Positions 8,739 through 18,240 are shown, counted from the stretch's first letter. The stretch: DNA of 60,237 nucleotides from Bacteroidales bacterium (GCA_017412115.1 JAFPYR010000004.1:1-60237), one strand, 5' to 3'. The notes: generated by a model from the sequence alone, not told the origin. Numbers and translations are program-made.

Positions 8739-9106
8739 TTGTTTTCATTTTTTTTGCTGTCTACGGTCAGCGTTGCATGCGGCACGGCTTTAAGACGCTC
8801 TTTCGGAATCAGTTCGCCTGTTTTGCGGTCAATGCCGTATGTTTTGTTTTCGATACGGATTAATGCATTTTCAAGATTTTTGATGTATTTTTCCATGCGT
8901 GAAGCCATAATCGAAGCACTCTCGGTAGCCTCGTTTTGCTGACCGTCTTCCGGATCGGCAGTATTGGAGATATTCTGATTGCCGTCAGTGTCTTTCAATT
9001 GCGAAGTGTACTCGCTGTGAGTTTTCTTCGCCTGCTCCAATTTGGAAAGTATCAATTCTTTAAATTCTTCCAACTCTTCGTCGGAGTATCTCTTTTTAGT
9101 ATCCAT
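8735..9106 (-). CDS. DksA/TraR-type protein without cysteines
   Basis: 123 residues. A coiled-coil N-terminal half (YSDEELEEFKELILSKLEQAKKTH) is followed by an Asp/Asn-rich linker and a C-terminal segment TYGIDRKTGELIPKERLKAVPHATLTV, the DksA/TraR zinc-finger region. The chain has no cysteine at all: where many relatives have YGxC, this one has YGID, so no zinc can be bound as in DksA. Cys-poor forms are known in the superfamily and can still act on RNA polymerase through the secondary channel. It overlaps lspA by 4 nt and lies 187 nt downstream of ileS. Confidence 0.85.
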   Translation of the reverse strand: MDTKKRYSDEELEEFKELILSKLEQAKKTHSEYTSQLKDTDGNQNISNTADPEDGQQNEATESASIMASRMEKYIKNLENALIRIENKTYGIDRKTGELIPKERLKAVPHATLTVDSKKNENK

Positions 9107-9216
9107 CTTTTTAAAAAAAATAATATTAGTTTAGTTGTTTTAATAAAAATAATAGCAATCTTTTTATTCGTTGTTATTCAGTTATATAAGCAAAGTTAAT
9201 TAAAGTTGATTAAAGT

Positions 9217-9264
9217 TAAATAAAAATGTTCCGAAACTTTAGTCCGAACCGTTTCGGAACATTT
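9217..9264 (-). terminator. Terminator between ileS and the DksA-like gene
   Basis: A perfect 14-bp inverted repeat (9224-9237 with 9251-9264), loop 13 nt, is followed on the minus strand by TTTATTT. It lies 30 nt after the ileS stop. Genes 9106-8091 therefore probably have some transcription of their own. Confidence 0.85.
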
Positions 9265-9293
9265 AAAAATACATCAGCAAAAACCGTACAAAA

Positions 9294-12200
9294 TTATAAT
9301 TTTATTACTCTGACTTTTGTTTTAATAGTCTCGTCGAGATCTAAATCCTGAACATTTTCGCCTTCCAACGAAGTAACTTTTTCTAAAACTTTTGTCAAAG
9401 TTTGTGTACAAATGTAATCTTTGAAATCACTCAACGCTCCCTGAATTTCAGGCGTTTCGATGATTTCAACTTTGATTTTGTCCGTAACGTCAAAACCCGA
9501 ATCCTTGCGGATATTTTGTATGCGGTTGATTAACTCGCGTGCATAGCCCTCATTTTTGAGTTCGGAGGTTATGTTGATGTCAAGCGCAACCGTCAGACGG
9601 CCTTCGCTCGCTACCAAACGTCCCGGAATATCTTCCGATGTGATTTCCGTTTCACTTGTCAAAATGTTTACAGTTGTATTATTTATGTCAATATCAATAC
9701 TACCCTTGTCTTCAAAACTTGCTATTTCCTCTTGACTAAGGTTTGCAAGGAAATCAGCAACGGCTTTCATATTCTTGCCGAGTTTTTTGCCAAGTTGCTT
9801 AAAATCAGCCTTTACCTTCTTGGTCAAAATACCTGCCGTCTGATGCAAATATTCTAATTCTTTAACATTTACTTCGGTGAGAATCAGATTTTTAACAGCA
9901 TTCAATTGAACTTCCGCTTTATCATTCAAAATCGGAATCATAATCTTCTGCAACGGCTGACGAACTTTTATATTCGCTTTGCGGCGGAGTGCCAAGACCA
10001 TTGAAGATACTTTTTGAGCCACGTCCATTCTCTCTTCTAACTCTTTATCTATCGCTTTATCGTTGTAAACCGGATAGTTAGCAATGTGAACAGAGCCTTC
10101 AAAACGTCCCGTTACCGCATTCAAATCTCTGAAAATTCTATCAGCATAGAACGGCGCAATCGGAGCCATAAGTTGCGATATTTTTTCCAAACATGTATAA
10201 AGCGTTTGGTATGCAGAGATTTTATCGTCGTTATATTCGCCGCCCCAGAAACGTTTTCTGTTAAGACGGACATACCAGTTAGAAAGATTCTCCGTTACAA
10301 AATCCTGAATCATTCTTCCCGCTTTGGTCATGTCAAACGTCTTGAAACAATTATCAACGTCTTTTATCAACGAATTTAAAAGCGAAAGAATCCAACGGTC
10401 AATTTCCGGACGGTCGCAGACCGCTATTTCCTTCTCTTTGTACGTAAAGCCATCGACATTAGCGTAAAGAGCAAAGAATGAATACGTATTATAAAGCGTA
10501 CCAAAAAATTTGCGTTTGATTTCGTCTACGCCGTCAATATCGAATTTGAGGTTTTCCCACGGCGAAGCATTTGTCAGCATATACCAACGTACGGGGTCAG
10601 CACCGAATTTTTCGATTGTTGAGAACGGTTCAACGCTGTTGCCGCGAGATTTTGACATTTTTTCGCCTTTCTTGTCAAGAACCAAACCGTTTGAAACAAC
10701 GTTCTTGAAACAAATCTTGTCAAAAACCATAGTCGAAATGGCGTGAAGCGTAAAGAACCAACCGCGTGTCTGGTCAACACCCTCAGCAATAAAATCTGCC
10801 GGATAAACTTTTTCAAACTTTTCTTTGTTTTCAAACGGGTAGTGAAGTTGAGCGTACGGCATTGCACCCGAATCGAACCAAACGTCAATCAAATCGCTTT
10901 CGCGTTTCATCGGTTTTCCTGACGGTGAAACCAAAATCACTTGGTCGATATACGGTTTGTGCGGGTCAATCTTGTCATAATTTTCTTTTGAAAAATCGCC
11001 GACAACGAAATCTTTGTAAGGATTCTCTTTCATAAAGCCTTTTTTAACGGACTCGTTAATGCCGTTAATCAACTCCTCAAAAGAGCCGATACAAACTTCT
11101 TCTTTGCCGTCTTCAGTGCGCCAAATCGGAAGCGGAGTTCCCCAATAACGCGAACGCGAAAGGTTCCAGTCGATAAGGTTTTCGAGCCATTGACCGAATC
11201 TGCCCGAACCCGTTGAAGGCGGTTGCCAGTTAATCGTTTTGTTAAGTTCGATTAACCTGTCTTTAACAGCCGTCGTGCGGATAAACCACGAGTCAAGCGG
11301 ATAATAAAGAATCGGCTTGTTGGTTCTCCAACAGTGCGGATATGAGTGAGTTACCTTTTCGGATTTGAATAATTTGCCTTCGTATTTGAGTTTTACGACG
11401 ATGTCAACATCAACGTCCGTGTTGCCGGTTTCGTCGTATGCTTTTTTAACAACTTTGCCCGAAAATTCGCCTAAGCCCTCAACGAGTTTTCCTTGTTTGT
11501 CAACCAAAGTGAGCGAACCGATTCCCGCTTGTTTTGCAACGCGGAAGTCGTCAGCACCAAAACTCGGCGCAATGTGAACGATACCCGCACCGTCGGAAGT
11601 CGTAACGTAGTCACCCGGAATTACGCGGAAAGCATCGCCGTCCTTCGGCTGAACGTAAGGCAAAAGTTGCTCGTAACGTATGCCGCATAACTCGCTGCCT
11701 AAGAACTCTTTAACCACTTCGTAAGGAACGTCTTTTCCTTCTTTGTAGTCCTCGAATTTAAGGTCTTTGTTTTTTTCGGGGAAATAACTGTGCAAAAGGT
11801 CTTTCGCTAAAATGATTGACACTTTTTTGCCCGTAAACTGATTGATTGTCTTAACTTTAACGTAAACGATTTTTGGTCCGACAGCCAAAGCAGTGTTAGA
11901 GAAAAGTGTCCAAGGCGTTGTTGTCCAAGCCATAAAACGAACGTCTTCGTCATCAGAAGAGAAGATTTTTTTGGCCTCGTCAGTGTTGTTAATTGCCTTG
12001 AAAAGTACGGTTGCCGTTGTATCTTTTGTATCGCGATAACAGCCGGGCATATTAAGTTCGTGCGAACTAAGACCCGTACCTGCTGCGGGCGAATACGGTT
12101 GAACGGTGTAACCTTTGTATAAAAGTCCTTTGTTGTAAAGTTGTTTCAACAGCCACCAAAGGGTTTCGATGTAATCGCTTGTGTAAGTGATGTAAGGGTG

Positions 12201-12641
12201 TTGCATATCCACCCAATAACCGATTTTTTCGGTGATGTCCTCCCATTCGGAGGTGAATTTCATTACGGCTTTGCGACAAGTTTTGTTGTATTCTTCGACA
12301 GAGATTTTTTTGCCGATGTCCTCTTTTGTGATACCCAGAGATTGTTCAACGCCGAGTTCAACGGGTAATCCGTGAGTATCCCAGCCGGCTTTACGGTCAA
12401 CACGATAACCTTTTGCCGAAAAATATCTTAAAACTGAATCTTTTATAGTACGTGCCAAAACGTGATGGATTCCGGGTTTACCGTTAGCGGAGGGCGGACC
12501 TTCGTAGAAAATAAAAGCGGGTGAGCCTTCACGGGTTTTGAGACTCTGTTCAAACGTATGTTCCCTCTGCCACAAACTCAAGACTTCCTTGTTGATTTCC
12601 GAGAGGTTAAACTGTTTGTATTCTGCAAATTTCTTACTCAT
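9294..12641 (-). CDS. ileS: Isoleucyl-tRNA synthetase, type 2
   Basis: 1115 residues, normal for the Bacteroidota enzyme. It charges tRNA-Ile in the cytoplasm. The class I signature HxGH appears as GIHH within GKPGIHHVLART near residue 55; the KMSKS loop is intact (KKGEKMSKSRGNSV). Other family blocks: RKAGWDTHGLPVELGVE, the CP1 editing domain with TTTPWTLFSNTALAVGP and DDFRVA, NLSRSRYWGTPLPIW, and DVWFDSGAMPYAQ. The extended C-terminal region has the anticodon-binding and tRNA-contacting parts of eukaryote-like IleRS2 enzymes, which are known to resist mupirocin. A promoter lies 25 nt upstream; the start ATG is at 12639-12641. Confidence 0.98.
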   Translation of the reverse strand: MSKKFAEYKQFNLSEINKEVLSLWQREHTFEQSLKTREGSPAFIFYEGPPSANGKPGIHHVLARTIKDSVLRYFSAKGYRVDRKAGWDTHGLPVELGVEQSLGITKEDIGKKISVEEYNKTCRKAVMKFTSEWEDITEKIGYWVDMQHPYITYTSDYIETLWWLLKQLYNKGLLYKGYTVQPYSPAAGTGLSSHELNMPGCYRDTKDTTATVLFKAINNTDEAKKIFSSDDEDVRFMAWTTTPWTLFSNTALAVGPKIVYVKVKTINQFTGKKVSIILAKDLLHSYFPEKNKDLKFEDYKEGKDVPYEVVKEFLGSELCGIRYEQLLPYVQPKDGDAFRVIPGDYVTTSDGAGIVHIAPSFGADDFRVAKQAGIGSLTLVDKQGKLVEGLGEFSGKVVKKAYDETGNTDVDVDIVVKLKYEGKLFKSEKVTHSYPHCWRTNKPILYYPLDSWFIRTTAVKDRLIELNKTINWQPPSTGSGRFGQWLENLIDWNLSRSRYWGTPLPIWRTEDGKEEVCIGSFEELINGINESVKKGFMKENPYKDFVVGDFSKENYDKIDPHKPYIDQVILVSPSGKPMKRESDLIDVWFDSGAMPYAQLHYPFENKEKFEKVYPADFIAEGVDQTRGWFFTLHAISTMVFDKICFKNVVSNGLVLDKKGEKMSKSRGNSVEPFSTIEKFGADPVRWYMLTNASPWENLKFDIDGVDEIKRKFFGTLYNTYSFFALYANVDGFTYKEKEIAVCDRPEIDRWILSLLNSLIKDVDNCFKTFDMTKAGRMIQDFVTENLSNWYVRLNRKRFWGGEYNDDKISAYQTLYTCLEKISQLMAPIAPFYADRIFRDLNAVTGRFEGSVHIANYPVYNDKAIDKELEERMDVAQKVSSMVLALRRKANIKVRQPLQKIMIPILNDKAEVQLNAVKNLILTEVNVKELEYLHQTAGILTKKVKADFKQLGKKLGKNMKAVADFLANLSQEEIASFEDKGSIDIDINNTTVNILTSETEITSEDIPGRLVASEGRLTVALDINITSELKNEGYARELINRIQNIRKDSGFDVTDKIKVEIIETPEIQGALSDFKDYICTQTLTKVLEKVTSLEGENVQDLDLDETIKTKVRVIKL

Positions 12642-12666
12642 CGTTTTATATGAAATTAATTTTTTG

Positions 12667-12698
12667 CAAAATTAATTCAAAGAAAGAAAAATTGCAAA
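12667..12698 (-). promoter_or_regulatory. ileS promoter
   Basis: Read on the minus strand: TTTG at 12695-12698, a 20-nt spacer, TAATTTTG at 12667-12674, 25 nt before the ileS start codon. Confidence 0.75.
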
Positions 12699-12792
12699 AA
12701 AATTTTTGATAGATTGATTTTTTTTGAATTTATCGGCAGAGTTTTTTTGAAAAAAATTGTTTATATTTTTTCCCGAGCATTTTTTTTCTCTT

Positions 12793-13950
12793 TCAACACT
12801 CTATCGTACAACACCGTCCGAATTTGCTTAATGAATCTGCGCTTAATTTTTCGTATTTTTTGTCGGGAAAAATCCAAAGAACTTTGGGCTTACGACCGAT
12901 AATTTCGGGTTCGGGTGCGCAGCCGTCGGTGAAAATTATTATGCCGTCGTAATGCGATTTACTTTCACGAAAATAGTTGAAAACAGGCTGAAAATCTGTG
13001 CCTCCGCGACCTTTAATTTCAATGTCAGTCTTGGCTTTTTTTAGCGGGATAATTTCTCCTAACACGGTGTCAAACTGCACTGTATCAACACTTTCAATAC
13101 CGTATTTGAAAAAACGGTTGATTACCGAATAAAATTTTTTTAGCATTTGTGTTGATATTGAACCGCTAACATCTACCGCCACCAAAAGGTTGGTGCGCAT
13201 TTTATAAACGCTGCCAAGATTCTGAAAATCTGTCCGACGGTTTGGACGCATACGGGTGAGGTTTCTACGGCTACTTATCACACTCGCCCTAAAACCTGAA
13301 AGCACTTTTCGGTAGTCGATTTGCGCCTTTAAAGTAGCCTTAATTTTTTCCACCAAATCGCCCGGCAATGTTCCCCAAGATGTTGTGCTTTCGATTATTT
13401 CGTTTATGCGGCTGCACTCAAATTCGTTCTCTTCCCAAAGTTCGCTCTGCGCTGTTTTTTGCATTCCATTGGAAGATTTGTTTTGTTCTTGACCATCTAA
13501 TGACTGATCATCATTAGAAGAAGATTGCGATGAATCTTGCTGTGAAGATGGCGTCATCAGTTTTGCGCAATACCATTCAAAATATTCTGTTTCAGGCAGT
13601 TGAAAATTATTTGCACTATCAAGTTGCAACCTCTTGAATTTATAATTATTGGTCAAAACAATGTTGCTCGCAATAGTGCGAATCAAGGCGGGACAGTCGG
13701 GCTGACGTTGATAAGGGTGTTTTAGCATTATGCGGATTACCTCAGCGCGGAAATATTCTTCTAACTCATTGTCGCTTATAGTGTTAATGATTTTAGGATT
13801 GTACTCAATTCTGCCACGTCCGCAGCGCACGGCAATCGGCATTGAGCGGTTTTCTTTTAATTCGTGTCCGCACAAAACGCCATGCAACGCAGGTTCAGAG
13901 AGAAACCATGCGTCGTAAATAAATTTAGATATGCGAGAGTCTGTATCCAT
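12793..13950 (-). CDS. VWA-domain protein, DUF2201-like
   Basis: 385 residues from ATG 13948-13950, 7 nt after the tcdA stop; an earlier in-frame start at 13980 would overlap tcdA. The N-terminal half resembles the DUF2201 metallopeptidase-like domain (PIAVRCGRGRIEYNP, FRAEVIRIMLKHPYQRQ) but I see no HExxH; the position reads IMLKH. A Ser/Gln/Asn-rich linker sits around 135-170. The C-terminal VWA domain has a good MIDAS motif, DVSGSIS in NLLVAVDVSGSIS, then GRGGTDFQPVF and IIIFTDGCAPEPE. Such proteins usually pair with a MoxR-type AAA ATPase; none is adjacent. Probably co-transcribed with tcdA. Confidence 0.8.
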   Translation of the reverse strand: MDTDSRISKFIYDAWFLSEPALHGVLCGHELKENRSMPIAVRCGRGRIEYNPKIINTISDNELEEYFRAEVIRIMLKHPYQRQPDCPALIRTIASNIVLTNNYKFKRLQLDSANNFQLPETEYFEWYCAKLMTPSSQQDSSQSSSNDDQSLDGQEQNKSSNGMQKTAQSELWEENEFECSRINEIIESTTSWGTLPGDLVEKIKATLKAQIDYRKVLSGFRASVISSRRNLTRMRPNRRTDFQNLGSVYKMRTNLLVAVDVSGSISTQMLKKFYSVINRFFKYGIESVDTVQFDTVLGEIIPLKKAKTDIEIKGRGGTDFQPVFNYFRESKSHYDGIIIFTDGCAPEPEIIGRKPKVLWIFPDKKYEKLSADSLSKFGRCCTIEC

Positions 13951-13957
13951 AAAATCT

Positions 13958-14767
13958 TTAATTAGAATTTCCCGACACAATATCTTGAATCACCAATCCG
14001 GCAATAGTAAAACCAAAAATCGCCGTTATATGCGCTACTGTTCCGTTGATTTGCGCTTTCGACGAACACCATTCATGATTGATAAGTTCGGGATTGCCGG
14101 CAGCAATTATCGCTTTCGGACACATACACGCACTCGTGCCGCAAGTGGATGCTTTTCCCTTATTGCACAGCAATTCAGGCGAATAGACACAGAGAAATTT
14201 CTTTTTTGGGAACGTTTTGTTACGCTTAAACCTATTGCGCACCGCACGCGCCAAGGGACAACCTTGAACCTTCCAAAACTCCGAAACTTCAACCTTTGTA
14301 GGATCCATTTTGAGGGCGGCTCCCATTGCCGAAAACAATTTTCCATTACATTCCGTGGCTCTAAGTATCAGATTTACTTTGTGTTCAAGACTATCAATTG
14401 CATCAATAATATAATCGTAACTTTCAAGATGAAACAAAGAATCGTTTTCTGCGGAATAAATCTCCTGAATTGCGTTAATTTCTGCCTCAGGATTGATTTC
14501 CAAAAGACGCTCTTTTAATACGTCCACTTTTACAAGTCCAACAGTTTTTGTTGTGGCCTGCAACTGACGGTTGACATTTGTGATACAAACTCTGTCGCTA
14601 TCAACAATGGTTAAATGCTTTATGCCGCTACGAATAAGACTTTCAGCGCACCAACTGCCAACACCGCCGACGCCAAAAATTATAACACTTTTGTTTTGTA
14701 TGTTGTCCATCGCCTCGTCACCCAAAAGTAATGTCTGACGATTGAAAATTGCTTTCTCTCTGCTCAT
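13958..14767 (-). CDS. tcdA: tRNA threonylcarbamoyladenosine dehydratase TcdA
   Basis: 269 residues of the ThiF/MoeB/E1-like fold. It uses ATP to dehydrate t6A37 in tRNA to the cyclic form ct6A. The nucleotide site is clear: GVGGVGSWCAESLIRSGI near residue 32, then IVDSDRVCITNVNRQ with the Asp and Arg-Gln expected of E1-like enzymes. Further family blocks are DYIIDAIDS and SAMGAALKMDPTKVEV, with a Cys pair in CGTSACMC near the end. The VWA gene follows 7 nt behind. It is divergent from the PheC-like gene. Confidence 0.93.
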   Translation of the reverse strand: MSREKAIFNRQTLLLGDEAMDNIQNKSVIIFGVGGVGSWCAESLIRSGIKHLTIVDSDRVCITNVNRQLQATTKTVGLVKVDVLKERLLEINPEAEINAIQEIYSAENDSLFHLESYDYIIDAIDSLEHKVNLILRATECNGKLFSAMGAALKMDPTKVEVSEFWKVQGCPLARAVRNRFKRNKTFPKKKFLCVYSPELLCNKGKASTCGTSACMCPKAIIAAGNPELINHEWCSSKAQINGTVAHITAIFGFTIAGLVIQDIVSGNSN

Positions 14768-14788
14768 TTTTTGTAAATTTTACGGGCG

Positions 14789-14833
14789 CAAAATTAGTTT
14801 ATTTTTTCTTCAATTAAAAATATTATATATTTG
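14789..14833. promoter_or_regulatory. Divergent -7 boxes for tcdA and the PheC-like gene
   Basis: Minus strand: TAATTTTG at 14789-14796, 21 nt before the tcdA start. Plus strand: TATATTTG at 14826-14833. The -33 elements are not convincing at the usual spacing, so only the -7 boxes are claimed. Confidence 0.5.
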
Positions 14834-14863
14834 CGGACAGAAATTATATCAAACTTAGTCATT

Positions 14864-14914
14864 ATGAAAAGAGCGGACAAATTAAACTTTTATCAAAATA
14901 GGAAACAATGCTAA
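14864..14914 (+). CDS. Possible 16-residue leader ORF upstream of the PheC-like gene
   Basis: ATG 14864 opens a 16-codon frame, MKRADKLNFYQNRKQC, whose TAA (14912-14914) lies past the ATG of the next gene (14908). The overlap of 7 nt would couple translation. It starts about 25-30 nt after the -7 box, exactly where a first start codon is expected. It contains one Phe and one Tyr, too few for a classical attenuator. It may be chance. Confidence 0.3.
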   Translation: MKRADKLNFYQNRKQC

Positions 14915-15735
14915 AAAAAATATTTGAGAAAAAATCCATTGTTGCACTTTTTATTATATGTGCTGCTTTAACGTTAATTTTTTGTTCAGAACATAGCAAT
15001 ACTACTTCTGACGATTCACTTGAAAAAATCCGTCAGCGGGGCTATGTAATTATCGGGACAACAGGTGATTATCGTCCGCTTAGTTACCTTGAGGCTTCCA
15101 CGGGTGAATATTGGGGATTCGGAATTGAAGTGGCGCAAAAAATAGCCGAAAATCTCGGAGTAGACATTCAATTTGTTAAGACTTCATGGCCGAGGCTCAC
15201 TGCTGACGTTTTGACAACTCCACCAATTTTTGATTTTGCAATCGGCGGTATTACAATCACAGATGCGCGAAAGGCTCAAATGGATATGTCAGAAGGCTAT
15301 CTTCGTAACGGAAAAACAATTCTTTGTCGCAAAGAAGATATTCTAAAATATCAAACTCTTGACGACTTAAATCACCCCGAAGTGCGTGTGATGATAAATC
15401 CCGGTGGTCTAAACGAAAAATTTGCCCGCGAAAACTTACCGCAAGCCACATTGATTGTTTATGACAAAAACGAAGAAATTCCATCGCAAATATCAGAAAA
15501 CAATGCAGATGTGATGATTACAGAAATCACCGAAGCACCATATTATGTTGAAACCGATTCTCGGCTTGCTGCTCCGCTTATAAACCGTCCGTTCACTCAT
15601 GGCGAAATCGGTATCTTGTTGCAAAAAAACAAAACTGAACTTTTAACAAAAATCAATTCGATAATTTCACAAATGAAGGCTGACGGTTCGTTAAAAAAAA
15701 TTCACGAGAAATACGGCTTAGTTTATGGGTATTAA
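14908..15735 (+). CDS. Cyclohexadienyl dehydratase-like periplasmic-binding-fold lipoprotein
   Basis: 275 residues. Signal with a hydrophobic core and lipobox LIFC (Cys near residue 26). The mature part is a family 3 solute-binding fold closest to PheC/cyclohexadienyl dehydratase: IRQRGYVIIGTTGDYRPLSY, FGIEVAQKIAENLGV, KTSWPRL, FDFAIGGITITDARK, the diagnostic VMINPGGLNEKFARENLPQA, and ADVMITEITEAPYY. PheC turns prephenate or arogenate into phenylpyruvate or phenylalanine in the periplasm. No ABC permease or ATPase is adjacent, which favours an enzyme over a transporter part, but a binding role is possible. It is divergent from tcdA. Confidence 0.82.
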   Translation: MLKKIFEKKSIVALFIICAALTLIFCSEHSNTTSDDSLEKIRQRGYVIIGTTGDYRPLSYLEASTGEYWGFGIEVAQKIAENLGVDIQFVKTSWPRLTADVLTTPPIFDFAIGGITITDARKAQMDMSEGYLRNGKTILCRKEDILKYQTLDDLNHPEVRVMINPGGLNEKFARENLPQATLIVYDKNEEIPSQISENNADVMITEITEAPYYVETDSRLAAPLINRPFTHGEIGILLQKNKTELLTKINSIISQMKADGSLKKIHEKYGLVYGY

Positions 15736-15779
15736 TGTTTTATGTTCAATCATTAGAATCCGTTTCGAGAATGAAAGTA

Positions 15780-15912
15780 CAAAAAAATTGATATTTCTTT
15801 GAATTTTTTTGTAATTTTGTTCGGCAGAATGATTTTTTTGACGCTTAAATATACTGATTTTCAGTGTATTTACAAAATTTTGCTGCCTTTTTAATCACTT
15901 GCGAAAGTTTAG
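15780..15912 (-). mobile_element. Right-end remnant of the IS4-type element (copy A)
   Basis: About 130 bp match the right ends of the copies at 18.3-19.2 and 21.4-22.15 kb: the first codons of the transposase (minus strand), the subterminal hairpin around 15847-15871, and the terminal repeat CACTTGCGAAAGTTTAG at 15896-15912. The rest of the element is missing. A -7 box, TATTTTTG, starts 3 nt beyond the end at 15916. Confidence 0.8.
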
Positions 15913-15955
15913 TTATATTTTTGCGAGAAGAAATAATATCACAAAAAATATCATT

Positions 15956-16692
15956 ATGAAAAAACTTTTATTAATTCTTCCTATTGCAGCAATATTGAAT
16001 TCCTGCGGCGGTGGAGTAGCGCAACAAAATCAGACTGTTGCTTCAGAAAATACTTCACAACAAGTTTCCACACCTAAGCCCAAAAAGACCGAGCAATTCT
16101 TGACACAGGATTTGAGGATGCCAACCTTTTTGGCAAGGTGAAGACGTTTAAGACCATGATTACTGATTGTGGTGCAGACAAAAAACCGCTTAACCCTTCC
16201 TCAGAGCCTTACGAGGACTATTTCTCGTTGCAATACGATGCCGACGGTCATTTCACGGGCGATATTACAGATATGGCAATCAACGTAAGCGGCGTTAAAA
16301 AACGTGATGGTGACAAAATTATCGAGGCTTCATCTCCGGTAGAGGATTTTCCCGGCATGGAAATCTCCGGTGTTTGGACTTATAATGATGACAACCTCGT
16401 TCAAAAATATGTTGCTAAGGGTGTTGAAAGCGAGGCTGAATATGAGTATTCGTACAACGAGGACTGCGAACTGATTCAAACCTTAGAACGCTCGTCTGCC
16501 GAAGGTCAAAATTACAAAATTAAGACTTCATATCAAATCTTAAAGCGTGATGAACAAGGCAATTGGACGGAGCGTTTTGCAACTTTTGAAACAGAAACCG
16601 CTGCTTGGGATTCCAACAAACAAGATTACGGAGAATTTCAAAAGGAAGAAAACCGTTACGAACTTCAACAGCGAACTATCACGTACTATTAA
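15956..16692 (+). pseudogene. Lipoprotein gene broken by a frameshift
   Basis: The first part (from ATG 15956) encodes a lipoprotein signal with Cys17 in NSCGGG, then QQNQTVASEN, and stops at 16139-16141 after an out-of-place run. From about 16112 another frame continues with EDANLFGKVKTFKT and a full beta-rich domain to 16692 (YDADGHFTGDI, VWTYNDDNLVQKYVAKG). One missing base near 16112, between the QDL and EDANLFGKVK codons, restores a single reading of about 245 residues. The tract is not a homopolymer. The N terminus is paralogous to the lipoprotein at 22195 (SCGGSQKQNQNLAAEN). It may be real decay or a sequence error. Confidence 0.7.
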
Positions 16693-16767
16693 AAACACTT
16701 TTTTTGACAACGAATTAAACGAAAATTTAGAGTTTAATTCGTTGTTGAAATTATTGAAATAATAAGT

Positions 16768-18240
16768 ATGAAAAAACTATTATTTATTTTTTTTACTGCA
16801 TTAACAGCATTTGTTAATGGTAATTGTCAAGCTCAAAATGCAGAACAGACAGATTCTGTAGCAAAAATCATTTGGGAAAAACTTAAAACTGAAGATGACA
16901 GTATTTCGGAGAATATCAGTAAACTAAAAAAAATTAACAAAGAAAAGTTAGCCAAGGCAGAGAAATACAAATCCAAAACTTCAATGGATTTTGAATTCTG
17001 TGTGCCTGATAGTCAAGACGAGCATGAAGATTTTTTGGCTAAATATCAATTACAATGTTACCAAACAAAAGACAGCTCGTGGATTGCCGTACTCAAGCAA
17101 TTAATATTCGATGTAAAAAAATACAAAGTCGAATTTTCTAACAGCAACGGAATCAAAATTTTAAAATACCGAAAAGGAGAAAAATTGGAATATCTAAATC
17201 TCAACAGTTTTTTTCCGAAAGAATATAATTTGGCTAATTTTTCAAAAATTGATTTTAGCGATACAGAAGTTAAATTTTCCAGCTTTGAATTTGGACCTTT
17301 GAATTTTGTTTGGAACGGCAAAACATTTGAAACTTCATCAAAATTAATTTATTGTTGCTGCGATTTTGAATGTAAATTTCAATGCGATTTTGTAGAAAAC
17401 AGCGATGAGTATATTATCGGAGATGAATGGAACGACGAAACCGACAGCATTTTTTATGACAACAACCAAAATGCAATCGTGAAATTTGACATAAAAGACG
17501 GAATAATAAATGGTTACACACTTTTGAATCCCGCATGCGGAGTTGCGTTGGAGAATACCGAAGACGATTACATATCCTCAACTCCGGTATCAATAGGAAG
17601 TTCGATGCAAGAGGTAATTAATCGTTTAGCTGCAAATTCTTGTACAAAAGAATATAAGAACGGTAAATTTGTTGTAACACTAAATACAGTACACGATACC
17701 AGATTCAAAAAACAAGACCTGTTCATCGAATTTACTTCTTTGAACGAAAATTCACCGATTGAAACAATCAGAATATATTCAAAGCCGCTTACTGTTACTT
17801 TAATGAGCGAGGTTGAAGATGAAACGGATTTGTCGGAAGAGGCAAAAACTATTTTCAAAGCCCTGAATTTCAACGAAAAAGAATACGGCAAATTTGTCCG
17901 ATTATCAATTTGTTATTATGATAACAAAAACGGTTTTAATATCGAAATGGCATCAGACAAACACCCAGAAGATAGTTTTTACGACCACGATTTAACAATT
18001 ATGTTTCATATTTATCCAGCGGGTAGCAAATATTTAGTAGTATTGGCAGCTAAAAATATGAACGGAAATTTTGACAACAAATTTTGGTATTACGAAAAAG
18101 GCAAACTCACGCCAACGGAATTTGCGTTACCGAATATCCGAAATTCTCAGTATAGTTTTTCCGACGAAGGTGTCATATATAATTGCAAAAATAAAGATGA
18201 ACTTTACCTATGGAACGGAAAAGAATTCAAGAAAAAATAA
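16768..18240 (+). CDS. Secreted protein of unknown function
   Basis: 490 residues. Signal peptide with hydrophobic core at 5-16; cleavage is likely after CQAQ near 23, though the Cys in GNC could also be lipidated. The mature chain is Lys/Asn/Asp-rich and starts with a charged helical region (residues 25-65), then beta-rich segments. It ends DELYLWNGKEFKKK, close to WYKWNGERFEKNN at the end of the lipoprotein at 22195; this suggests a related C-terminal fold. No family is recognised. It lies 75 nt after the broken lipoprotein and is followed by a terminator and the left end of IS copy B. Confidence 0.75.
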   Translation: MKKLLFIFFTALTAFVNGNCQAQNAEQTDSVAKIIWEKLKTEDDSISENISKLKKINKEKLAKAEKYKSKTSMDFEFCVPDSQDEHEDFLAKYQLQCYQTKDSSWIAVLKQLIFDVKKYKVEFSNSNGIKILKYRKGEKLEYLNLNSFFPKEYNLANFSKIDFSDTEVKFSSFEFGPLNFVWNGKTFETSSKLIYCCCDFECKFQCDFVENSDEYIIGDEWNDETDSIFYDNNQNAIVKFDIKDGIINGYTLLNPACGVALENTEDDYISSTPVSIGSSMQEVINRLAANSCTKEYKNGKFVVTLNTVHDTRFKKQDLFIEFTSLNENSPIETIRIYSKPLTVTLMSEVEDETDLSEEAKTIFKALNFNEKEYGKFVRLSICYYDNKNGFNIEMASDKHPEDSFYDHDLTIMFHIYPAGSKYLVVLAAKNMNGNFDNKFWYYEKGKLTPTEFALPNIRNSQYSFSDEGVIYNCKNKDELYLWNGKEFKKK

